From assembly GCF_000376785.1 (NCBI RefSeq), contig NZ_AQXX01000117.1:1-64000 (forward strand): a stretch of DNA of 64,000 bases. The letters are read 5' to 3'. The notes beneath the pieces are model-generated. The model worked only from the letters and a program-made list of their open reading frames with translations. It did no database searches and was not told the origin of the DNA. Positions 19,358-27,139 of the stretch are shown here, in pieces. The position numbers and the translations under genes were made by a program. The stretch comes from Hahella ganghwensis DSM 17046 (lineage in GTDB: Bacteria; Pseudomonadota; Gammaproteobacteria; Pseudomonadales; Oleiphilaceae). Position 1 is the first letter of the stretch. Every line of letters starts with the position of its first letter.

Positions 19358-20283
19358 CAGATTTTCTCCACTTCCGGTTTACCTAGAATACCTGTTGGTT
19401 TGAACAGGAGTATCAGTACCAAAAGACCGAAAGATACAACGTCTTTATATTCGGTGCTGAAGTAGGCTGCAGTCATACTCTCTGCAATACCGAGAATGAG
19501 GCCGCCCAGCATCGCACCAGGAAGGCTGCCGATTCCGCCCAATACTGCTGCTGTAAAGGCTTTCAGGCCTGCGATAAAGCCGATATAAGCGTTGGCAACA
19601 CCGTAGTACATTCCCAACAGGGTGCCGGCAACTGCCGCCAGTGCAGCACCGATAACAAAGGTTGCCGCTATGACGTTGTTGGTGTTGATGCCCAGCAGCC
19701 CAGCCATTTTCAGGTCCTGAGCTGTTGCCCGGCAGGCACGGCCCAGGCGGGAGCGGTTAATAAATAGAGTCAGGGCTGTCATGGAAATGACAGTTACAAC
19801 AAAGATGATAATCTGCATGTAGGAAACAGAGGCCTGGAAGCCGTCTTCAGGGCCGAAATTCCAGCCGCCGGTGACCACGCTGGGCATGGCAATATCCCGG
19901 GCGCCTTGTGATATCCGGACATAGTTCTGTAGAAAAAATGACATCCCGATTGCAGATATCAGAGGAATCAGTCGGTTACCACCACGTAAAGGCCTGTAAG
20001 CGACCCGCTCAATTGCCAGTCCGAAGGTGCTGGATACCAGCATGCTGGAAATCAGGGCAACAGCAAATACGATGGGCAGAAAGTCGATGCCCAGCATTGC
20101 CAGCCCGGTAATCGCCATAAAGGCAATGTAGGTGCCGATCATATACACCTCGCCGTGGGCGAAGTTGATCATGCCGATTATTCCATAGACCATGGTGTAG
20201 CCTATGGCTATCAGGGCGTATGTGCTCCCGATAGTTATGCCGTTAATTAGCTGCTGTAAGAAGTAGAGGGTCACTTCAAGCAT
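19357..20283 (-). CDS. livH: Branched-chain amino acid ABC transporter permease LivH
   Basis: Second permease subunit, 308 residues, eight or so membrane segments. Recognised by [20 protein letters not shown] at the start, [39 protein letters not shown] and the C-terminal [20 protein letters not shown]-like segment ([17 protein letters not shown]). A 160-base gap with a strong hairpin separates it from livJ, so its level is probably lower than that of the binding protein. Confidence 0.96.
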   Translation of the reverse strand: MLEVTLYFLQQLINGITIGSTYALIAIGYTMVYGIIGMINFAHGEVYMIGTYIAFMAITGLAMLGIDFLPIVFAVALISSMLVSSTFGLAIERVAYRPLRGGNRLIPLISAIGMSFFLQNYVRISQGARDIAMPSVVTGGWNFGPEDGFQASVSYMQIIIFVVTVISMTALTLFINRSRLGRACRATAQDLKMAGLLGINTNNVIAATFVIGAALAAVAGTLLGMYYGVANAYIGFIAGLKAFTAAVLGGIGSLPGAMLGGLILGIAESMTAAYFSTEYKDVVSFGLLVLILLFKPTGILGKPEVEKI

Positions 20284-20354
20284 TGGATGGGTACTCCAAT
20301 TTTATTCTATGTGTCGCCTTGTGAGCCTTTGTGGGGATTTAGGCGGCGGGGTCC

Positions 20355-20424
20355 AATAAAAACACCTTCTTACTTGGGCTGTAATTGTTTGATTCAGTTA
20401 CAGATTCGGTGAAGAAGGTGTTTT
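20355..20424 (-). terminator. Long hairpin between livJ and livH (partial terminator)
   Basis: AAAACACCTTCTT (20359-20371) pairs with AAGAAGGTGTTTT (20412-20424), 13 perfect bases, with an inner stem CTGTAA/TTACAG (20379-20403). On the minus strand the stem ends in TTTTTATT. It begins 20 bases after the livJ stop, so it probably terminates most transcripts after livJ and stabilises the livJ mRNA end. Confidence 0.8.
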
Positions 20425-20443
20425 ATTGATAGCTAAGTTAAGC

Positions 20444-21565
20444 CTAGTTTACTGTGCTTTTGCTACCATCTGCGTGCCAAGTGTAGACTTCAAAATCGAA
20501 GCCTTTCAGATCGCCTTTGTCGTCAAAGGAGATCTTGCCCATTGGCGTAGTGAAGGTATTGGAGCGCAGGTAATCCTGGATCGCATCAGTTTCCTGAGAG
20601 TCAGTGCCTGCGATTGCGTCAGCAATAACTTTTACAGCTGTGTAAGAAGTCATGACGAAAGCACCGCTTGGGTCCTGGCTTTTGGCTTTGAATGCTTTTA
20701 CCAGGTCCTGGTTTTCTGGGCGTTGGTCGAATGCGGGCGGCAAAGTTACCAGCAAACCTTCTGAGGCTTCACCAGCAATCTGGCTGATATCTTTGTTACC
20801 TACCCCTTCAGGGCCCATGAATTTGGCATCGAAACCTTTTTCAGATGCCTGACGCAGCATTTGACCCAGCTCAGGGTGGTAACCACCGTAGTATACGAAG
20901 TCAATTTTCTCTTTCTGCAGTTTGGCGATCAAAGGCGAGAAGTCTTTATCGCCTTTGTTGACCCCTTCAAACAGGGCAACATTAACGCCTTTCTCTTCAA
21001 GCGTTTTCTTTACAGCGGTAGCAATACCTTCGCCATACTGTTGCTTGTCGTGAATGACGGCAACATTGGAAGGTTTGATGGTTTCTGCGATAAAGCGACC
21101 TGCAGTGGGTCCCTGGTGGCTGTCCAGACCGATAGTACGGAAAATCATGGTGTAGCCACGTTGAGTGATTTCAGGGCTGGTAGAAGCCGGAGTGATCACC
21201 AGGATGCCTTCATCTTCGTAAACGTCAGAAGCTGGTTGGGTAGAACCTGAACACAGATGACCAACTACAAATTTGATACCGTCGTTGACAATTTTGTTCG
21301 CAACAGCAACCGCTTGCTTGGGTTCACAGGCGTCGTCATAACGTATGGCTTCAAGTTTGTCACCGTTGACGCCACCTGCCGCATTGATTTGCTCAACAGC
21401 CATTTCTGCGCCGATGACTTGCATATCACCATATTGAGCTACATCACCGGTCTGTGGGCCTGCAATAGCGATTTTGATGGTTTCTGCATTTGCCAGGCTG
21501 AAGCTGCCAGCCAGCAAGACAGAGGCGCTTAAACCGAGCACTTTCTGAGCGACTTTCTTTTTCAT
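20444..21565 (-). CDS. livJ: Branched-chain amino acid ABC transporter substrate-binding protein
   Basis: Periplasmic binding protein that captures Leu/Ile/Val. The 373 residues include a signal peptide (MKKKVAQKVLGLSASVLLAG...SLANA) and a mature protein of the Peripla_BP_6 fold: IKIAIAGPQTGDVAQYG, EQINAAGGVNG, YDDACEPKQAVAVANK, GHLCSGSTQPASD and TPASTSPEITQRG. The Cys pair near residues 82 and 107 fits the conserved disulfide of LivJ/LivK. It heads the livJHMGF operon. livJ and livK cannot be told apart by eye. Confidence 0.94.
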   Translation of the reverse strand: MKKKVAQKVLGLSASVLLAGSFSLANAETIKIAIAGPQTGDVAQYGDMQVIGAEMAVEQINAAGGVNGDKLEAIRYDDACEPKQAVAVANKIVNDGIKFVVGHLCSGSTQPASDVYEDEGILVITPASTSPEITQRGYTMIFRTIGLDSHQGPTAGRFIAETIKPSNVAVIHDKQQYGEGIATAVKKTLEEKGVNVALFEGVNKGDKDFSPLIAKLQKEKIDFVYYGGYHPELGQMLRQASEKGFDAKFMGPEGVGNKDISQIAGEASEGLLVTLPPAFDQRPENQDLVKAFKAKSQDPSGAFVMTSYTAVKVIADAIAGTDSQETDAIQDYLRSNTFTTPMGKISFDDKGDLKGFDFEVYTWHADGSKSTVN

Positions 21566-21959
21566 TATATTGTCTTCCCGAATTTAGTAGTTTTAATCGT
21601 GTTTCCGTTGTGTGGCCGGAGCATTGGAAGGTGGTCAGATTGGCTGGGTCACCTTCAAACCGCACCGAACATACGGTAAAACAGTCTGGAATATAACCCC
21701 AAAGTACAAACAAGAAAAGGGTCGGCGACTGTTACACGACGGATATCAGCCTGTAACAGGGTATACGCACTGTCAAAGGCTAGGCTACACCCACTGTGAT
21801 CCATGTTTTAGTTAAAAAAAAAGGTGCCTCAACAGGCACCTTCAAAGCGTCTATAAGAAAGACAGGACAAAACATCATCACAACTGGTAAGTTGGCAAGT
21901 ATAGATTTAATTATTTATTGATCGACATACGTGATTGCCGCAGTTTTTAAGGGGTTCTA
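21566..21959. other. Divergent intergenic region livJ / DUF3047 gene
   Basis: No convincing gene in 394 bases. It must hold the livJ promoter (minus) and the promoter of the DUF3047 gene (plus). An inverted repeat, CTGTTACA (21729-21736) and TGTAACAG (21752-21759), could be an operator. An intrinsic terminator on the minus strand sits at 21814-21842, some 250 bases upstream of livJ (separate entry). Confidence 0.5.
21814..21842 (-). terminator. Orphan minus-strand intrinsic terminator upstream of livJ
   Basis: AAGGTGCC (21821-21828) and GGCACCTT (21835-21842) pair around TCAACA. On the minus strand the stem runs into a stretch of nine T's (from 21822 down to 21814). No minus-strand gene lies upstream of it, so it ends either a small RNA started near 21900 or the leader of the liv operon. 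A TATACT box is present on the minus strand at about 21897-21902. Confidence 0.75.
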
Positions 21960-22736
21960 ATGGGAAAAATCCCGCGTCGTTGCATGATCGGGTTCTGTTG
22001 TTTTCTGTTCATAAGCACTTATGGACAGGGAGAAGCTGGGAGCCTGAAGAAGACGGATGACAGTGTGCTGCCGATCCTGGGCCCGACTGGTCTTGCTTTC
22101 GGTGAGAACGAAGCGCAATTACCGTCAGGGTGGAAACCTGTCACATTTCCAAAAATATCTACCCACACGATATATCAAACCACTGTGGAAGAGGGAGTCG
22201 AGTCGATTAAAGCTTACTCCAATCAATCTGCCTCCGGTCTGATAAGAGAACTGGCTTATTCCACGGAACAATTTCCTTATTTGCAGTGGCAGTGGAAAAT
22301 CTCTTCTATATATATAAAGGGCGACTATCGCAAGAAATCAGGTGATGATTATCCTGCCCGCGTCTATGTCACCTTTGATACCAGCGGAGTGGAACTGAGC
22401 TGGTGGGAGGAAATGCAGGTAAAGACCTATGAAATGATTTATGGAGAACGCCCGCCGCTTGCGACTCTTTCATATATATGGGCTAACCGTGGAGAGATTG
22501 GAACCATCGCCGATAATCCCTATACCAGCCGCGTCAAAATGATCATAGTGCAGTCCGGGAACGACAATGCGGGGCAGTGGGTGAGCGAAAGGCGGAATCT
22601 CAGGGAGGACTTTAAGGCGGCCTTTGGTTATGAGCCGCCATCGGTTGCAGCAGTCGCGATCATGACGGACAGCGACAATACCGGCGAGCAGACAGAAAGC
22701 TGGTTTGGGGCGATTCAGGCAACGAAAGGCCCTTGA
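21960..22736 (+). CDS. DUF3047 domain-containing exported protein
   Basis: Conserved protein of unknown function, 258 residues. A short hydrophobic N-terminus (CMIGFCCFLFISTYGQGEA) suggests export. The DUF3047 core is recognisable from LQWQWKIS, DDYPARVYVTF, LSYIWANRG, GQWVSERRNLREDFKAAFG and IMTDSDNTGEQ. The start at 21960 has AAGGGG just upstream. Its TGA stop abuts the stop codon of the opposing Lon gene with no gap, so the two transcripts must overlap at their ends. Confidence 0.85.
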   Translation: MGKIPRRCMIGFCCFLFISTYGQGEAGSLKKTDDSVLPILGPTGLAFGENEAQLPSGWKPVTFPKISTHTIYQTTVEEGVESIKAYSNQSASGLIRELAYSTEQFPYLQWQWKISSIYIKGDYRKKSGDDYPARVYVTFDTSGVELSWWEEMQVKTYEMIYGERPPLATLSYIWANRGEIGTIADNPYTSRVKMIIVQSGNDNAGQWVSERRNLREDFKAAFGYEPPSVAAVAIMTDSDNTGEQTESWFGAIQATKGP

Positions 22737-25166
22737 TTACCCCTCGAACATGATGCTCTGGACCTGTTGGAAGTTTTTCGCAAAGTGTACGTTCATGCCT
22801 TCCTGGATGTAGTCCGGCAGCTCTTCGAAATCCCGGCGATTTGCTTCAGGCAGAATGATCTCTTTGATGCCAAGTCGCTTGGCGGCAATTACCTTTTCGC
22901 GAATGCCTCCGACAGGGAACACCTGGCCGGTCAGAGTGAGCTCCCCTGTCATGGCTACATTGGCCTTGGGGGCCTGTTTTCTGGCCAGTGATAATAATGC
23001 GGTTGCCATGGTGATACCGGCGCTTGGTCCGTCTTTCGGCGTCGCGCCTTCAGGGACATGAAGGTGCACAAATGCCTTGTCGAAGAAAGATGGATCCCCT
23101 TTGAATTTTTTGAGATTGGCGGATACGTAGCTGTAGGCTATCTCAGCAGATTCCCGCATCACATCACCCAGTTTCCCTGTGAGCTTGAAGCCTCTGTTAC
23201 TGGAGTGGATCAATTGCGCTTCTATGGGGAGTGTCGCTCCACCCATCGCGGTCCAGGCCAGGCCTGTTACCACGCCGATACCTCCCAGACTGGATTCCTT
23301 TTTAAAGAGAGGAGGGCCCAGATACTCGTGTAGCTGTTTAATGCCAATGCGCTGGGATTTGTCTGGTTGTTCCATCAGTTTGACGATGCCTTTGCGCACG
23401 ATTCTGTGAAGGAGTTTTTCCAGGTTTCGGACGCCGGCTTCGCGGGCGTAGCCTTCTACTAATTCCTTTAAAGCCGGATCGGTAATCGCCAGCTGTTTTT
23501 TCTTCAATTTGGCTCGGCCCAGAAGTTTTGGCCATAAGTGATTTTTGGCAATCTCAACTTTTTCTTCCGTGATGTAACCTGAGAGCCTGACGATATCCAT
23601 TCTGTCCAGTAAAGGACCCGGAATGGTGTCGAGCTGATTGGCTGTGCAGACAAACAGGACTTTTGAAAGATCGACACGCAGATCAAGATAATGATCCAGG
23701 AACTCACTGTTCTGCTCGGGGTCCAGTGTTTCAAGTAATGCACTGGCCGGGTCGCCCTGGTAGGAAGAACCTATTTTGTCGATTTCATCCAGCATGATCA
23801 CAGGGTTGGCTGTCCCGACATCTTTCAGCGCCTGAACCATTTTGCCTGGGAGTGCGCCGATGTAAGTGCGACGATGGCCTTTGATTTCTGCTTCATCGCG
23901 CATGCCTCCCAAACTGAGGCGATAGAATTCGCGTCCAAGTGCGCTTGCAATGGATTTACCTATGGAGGTTTTCCCCACCCCTGGCGGGCCGACCAGTAAT
24001 AGAATAGAACCGGAGACCTCGCCCTTAAAGGCGCCTTCCGCCAGAAACTCGATAATGCGGTCTTTGACATCGGCCAGCCCATCATGTTCCTGATTCAGGA
24101 TGTCCCGGGCGTTAGCGATATCCAGCTTGTCTTTGGAGGCATGCCCCCAGGGGACCTGGGTCAGCCAGTCAAGATAATTGCGGGTCACCCCGTATTCGGG
24201 AGAGCCGGTTTCCAGCACGGATAGCTTTCTGATTTCATCGCTAAATCGCCTGCTGACATGCTCGGGAGGTTCTAAAGCTTCCATTCGCTCAGAGAACATA
24301 TCGATATCGGCTGTGCGGTCATCCTTGGCGAGGCCAAGCTCTTTCTGGATGATTTTCAACTGTTCCCGTAAAAAGAATTCCCGTTGCCTTTCTGAAATTT
24401 TCTCATTGACTTCGGCACTGATTCGACTTTGTAGCTGGGCGACTTCCAACTCGTTTTTCAGCAAAAGTAGTACTTTTTCCATCCTTCTCAGCAGCGGGAC
24501 AGTGTTGAGTATTTCCTGCAAGCGGTGTCCTTTGGCTGAAGTGATGGCGGCGGCAAAGTCTGCCAGAGCTGAGGGCTCATCCGGACTGAAGCGACTGAGA
24601 TAGTTCTTCAACTCTTCACTGTAAAGAGGATTAAGAGGTAATAGTTCCTTAATGGTATTGATCAATGCCATGGCGTAGGCTTTGACTTCGTTTTCCGGCT
24701 CCTTGGCTGGTTGCGGATATTCCACCTCCACCAGATAGGGCGGTGTGCGGCGCAGCCATTGAACAATCTTGAAGCGCTGCAGCCCCTGCGCGATAAACTG
24801 AAATTTGTCATCCTCCTGGGATGGCTTGTGAATCTTTACGAGGCATCCATAAGTGGCCAGGTTTTGGCTGTCAGGTACCTTCTGCGGGTCATTACCTTCT
24901 TCTACAAAACATAAACCCATAACCTGATGGTCAGTATTGGATACCCGTTTGAAGGTTTCTTCCCATTGTGGGGCATTGAAGACCAAGGGTTGCACCTGGG
25001 CTGGGAAGAATGGGCGGTTCGTTACCGGCAACAAATAGATGCGTTTGGGTAACATCTGGTGTGGGAGAACCAGGGCGCCTGATGGCTGGCTGCCGGACTC
25101 TCCGTCATCACGGCTGATGAATTCCGCTTCCAGATCCAAGTCATTTTCCAATTCGATTTCGCTCAT
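22737..25166 (-). CDS. Lon-family ATP-dependent protease, AsrA-like paralog
   Basis: AAA+ serine protease, 809 residues. A Lon N-terminal domain (about 40-235) and coiled helical region precede the ATPase module with Walker A GPPGVGKT (393-400), the GGMRDEAEIKGHRRTYIGA segment and MLDEIDKIG. The protease domain has the catalytic dyad Ser715 in DGPSAG and Lys758 in GGIREKV, 43 residues apart as in E. coli Lon. The opening LPKRIYLLPVTNRPFFPAQVQPL is like Pseudomonas AsrA, a second Lon linked to heat and aminoglycoside stress, rather than the clpX-linked Lon. I therefore expect a separate housekeeping lon elsewhere. No clear heat-shock promoter could be settled by eye. Confidence 0.92.
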   Translation of the reverse strand: MSEIELENDLDLEAEFISRDDGESGSQPSGALVLPHQMLPKRIYLLPVTNRPFFPAQVQPLVFNAPQWEETFKRVSNTDHQVMGLCFVEEGNDPQKVPDSQNLATYGCLVKIHKPSQEDDKFQFIAQGLQRFKIVQWLRRTPPYLVEVEYPQPAKEPENEVKAYAMALINTIKELLPLNPLYSEELKNYLSRFSPDEPSALADFAAAITSAKGHRLQEILNTVPLLRRMEKVLLLLKNELEVAQLQSRISAEVNEKISERQREFFLREQLKIIQKELGLAKDDRTADIDMFSERMEALEPPEHVSRRFSDEIRKLSVLETGSPEYGVTRNYLDWLTQVPWGHASKDKLDIANARDILNQEHDGLADVKDRIIEFLAEGAFKGEVSGSILLLVGPPGVGKTSIGKSIASALGREFYRLSLGGMRDEAEIKGHRRTYIGALPGKMVQALKDVGTANPVIMLDEIDKIGSSYQGDPASALLETLDPEQNSEFLDHYLDLRVDLSKVLFVCTANQLDTIPGPLLDRMDIVRLSGYITEEKVEIAKNHLWPKLLGRAKLKKKQLAITDPALKELVEGYAREAGVRNLEKLLHRIVRKGIVKLMEQPDKSQRIGIKQLHEYLGPPLFKKESSLGGIGVVTGLAWTAMGGATLPIEAQLIHSSNRGFKLTGKLGDVMRESAEIAYSYVSANLKKFKGDPSFFDKAFVHLHVPEGATPKDGPSAGITMATALLSLARKQAPKANVAMTGELTLTGQVFPVGGIREKVIAAKRLGIKEIILPEANRRDFEELPDYIQEGMNVHFAKNFQQVQSIMFEG

Positions 25167-25432
25167 GATACTTTGCTTTCCGTTGTCCGGTTAACGACCA
25201 ATATTTCGTAACGTTGGGGTGAAGTTATCGGAGTTAAACCCCGGCTTATGGAATTGATTCAGTGAAAGTTGTTTTATCTGGGGGAGTAATAAATCGTGCT
25301 AGTCTTAGAGAGTCTGTCAGTTTCATTTTCTTCAGCAGGGTGGATTGGAAAACTGCTGCAATGCCCACATACTTCATAAATATGCCTCGCCGGGGCTAGG
25401 ACTTAACCTAACCATTTCAAGAGAATTAGCCG

Positions 25433-26293
25433 ATGTCGTCTGAATTGATCTTTGATGCTGATCTGCAAAACTTTCAGGCTTCTGTATTGGATAAATCCAT
25501 GCAGGTGCCTGTGTTGGTCGACTTCTGGGCGGATTGGTGTGCCCCGTGCAAGCAGTTGATGCCCGTACTAGAAAAGGTCGTGGCGGATTTTAAGGGCGGC
25601 GTCATATTGGCGAAGGTCAATGCGGACCAGCAAAAGGAGTTGACCGCTCATTTTGGTGTCCGCAGTTTACCGACGGTTAAGCTCATCGTTCAGGGGCGTA
25701 TCGAAGGGGAGTTCTCCGGTGCTCAAACAGAAGCGCAAGTGAGGAAATTACTCGAACCCTATGTCAGCAGTCCAACGGATGACCGTCTCGGCGAGGCAAA
25801 TCAATTGGTTGAAGAAGGGGAGTATGATCAGGCCTTTGTGATACTTCAGGAGCTCAATCAGGCAGAGCCGGACAATGCGGAAGTCCTGTTGGCGATTGCG
25901 ACATTGAAACTGGTGCAGGGTAACGCTCCGGAGTGCCGGCAAATTCTGGATAGTATTCCGAAGGAGCAGCGTGACAGTGCTGAGTTCAAACAGCTGTTGT
26001 CTCGCGTAAGGTTTGCTGAAAAATCAGGGGATCTGGAAGATCGAGCATCGCTGCTGCAAAAGTTTGAACAGGATGCTCAGGATCTGGAAGTTCTTTTTCA
26101 GCTGGCCTTGCATGATGTCAGGTCAGATGACTTTAACGCTGCTATTGAGCGGTTGATGGAAATACTCAAGAAGGATCGTGAATATAAGGATGGCAAGGCG
26201 AAAAGCACATTGATTGAGCTATTTGATATGCTTGGTGCGGCACACCCGCTCGTTCGTCAGTACCGCCGCCACTTGTATACACTCTTACACTGA
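25433..26293 (+). CDS. cnoX: Thioredoxin-like chaperedoxin CnoX (YbbN)
   Basis: Protects proteins from oxidative over-modification and passes clients to GroEL or DnaK in species studied. The 286-residue product has an N-terminal thioredoxin fold (about 1-110) with VLVDFWADWCAPCKQLMPVL, so a full CxxC pair at Cys36/Cys39. TPR-like helices (about 118-286) with YDQAFVILQELNQAEPDNAEVLLAIATL follow, the YbbN layout. E. coli YbbN lacks the redox-active CxxC, so this one may keep oxidoreductase activity. It is transcribed away from the AsrA-like protease gene; both belong to protein quality control. Confidence 0.88.
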   Translation: MSSELIFDADLQNFQASVLDKSMQVPVLVDFWADWCAPCKQLMPVLEKVVADFKGGVILAKVNADQQKELTAHFGVRSLPTVKLIVQGRIEGEFSGAQTEAQVRKLLEPYVSSPTDDRLGEANQLVEEGEYDQAFVILQELNQAEPDNAEVLLAIATLKLVQGNAPECRQILDSIPKEQRDSAEFKQLLSRVRFAEKSGDLEDRASLLQKFEQDAQDLEVLFQLALHDVRSDDFNAAIERLMEILKKDREYKDGKAKSTLIELFDMLGAAHPLVRQYRRHLYTLLH

Positions 26294-26320
26294 AGCCCCT
26301 TTACTCAATGTCATACCGGA

Positions 26321-26869
26321 CTAGCGCGTTTTGATGATAATCCGTGCGTCTACCGACATGGACTGAATCGCGAAGTTGCCGCGATTGTCATCCATGCTGA
26401 GTGTGCTGCGCATGTTGGATATATCGACCTGATTCACTGTGTTGGATAAATTGATATTTACTCCCTGGTCCACTTCATGAGAGTGGTTTTTGTTGTCTGC
26501 CTTATCCCGATTGATAACGACCAGAGCCAGTGAACTTTCCACATGAGCATTGCTCTGGGTAATCTCTGTATAAGTGACCAGCGACCTGTTCTGAATCTGT
26601 TGGCCGGAGTCTTCTGGCTCGGGTGAATGAGGTGTTCTGGAAGTCTCATTGGCAACAATCATTTCCTTGCGTACATGGGCATGTGCTTCGGCGGTGGCTT
26701 CATCAGCGATCTGAACGGATTTTCCTGTGGCAGTGGCTGGTAGACCGGGGAAGTGGATTTCTGCCATTCCCGTTTCATCCAACGGCTCGACTGCTGCCAG
26801 GTGAAATGACCATGAGCTCAATCCAAGCAGCAGACAGGTAGATGCGAACAGCAGACGGGTATTCATCAT
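26321..26869 (-). CDS. Hypothetical exported protein
   Basis: I do not recognise this 182-residue protein. It starts with a signal peptide (MMNTRLLFASTCLLLGLSSW, hydrophobic to about residue 26). The mature part is polar, with an Asn/Ser/Asp-rich second half (for example NINLSNTVNQVDISNMRSTL) that has the alternating pattern of beta-strand repeats. It has no Cys after the signal. It converges on the cnoX gene with a 27-base gap, and a 270-base gap separates it from the lactate operon. Signal peptide and codon pattern support it as real. Confidence 0.6.
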   Translation of the reverse strand: MMNTRLLFASTCLLLGLSSWSFHLAAVEPLDETGMAEIHFPGLPATATGKSVQIADEATAEAHAHVRKEMIVANETSRTPHSPEPEDSGQQIQNRSLVTYTEITQSNAHVESSLALVVINRDKADNKNHSHEVDQGVNINLSNTVNQVDISNMRSTLSMDDNRGNFAIQSMSVDARIIIKTR

Positions 26870-26993
26870 TTATTCCCGGGATCTTTATAAGCGTACAAAA
26901 ATGTTTTAGGGAGCCACCGGTTATCATTTGTAAGGGTAATGTAACAGATGTTTTCTTTTTGTAGTCTAGCGGCTCCGCATAACGCAATGAAGT

Positions 26994-27015
26994 GGCAGCT
27001 TATAATAAAGCTGCC
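26994..27015. repeat. 8-bp perfect hairpin between the exported protein and lactate operon
   Basis: GGCAGCTT (26994-27001) pairs with AAGCTGCC (27008-27015), six-base loop. No T-run follows on either strand. It lies about 125 bases beyond the dld-II stop codon, and may be part of that operon's 3' end. Confidence 0.45.
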
Positions 27016-27139
27016 CTAATTGTGGAAGTTTGAACCTGCTCGCGTTTGATGCTGTAAGAGATTCCTACGGATACTCAGTTTTCGCCAGAGTTGTTTGTCG
27101 ATAGGCGCAGGTCTGGCTTTTTAGCCTGCCGTTTTTACT

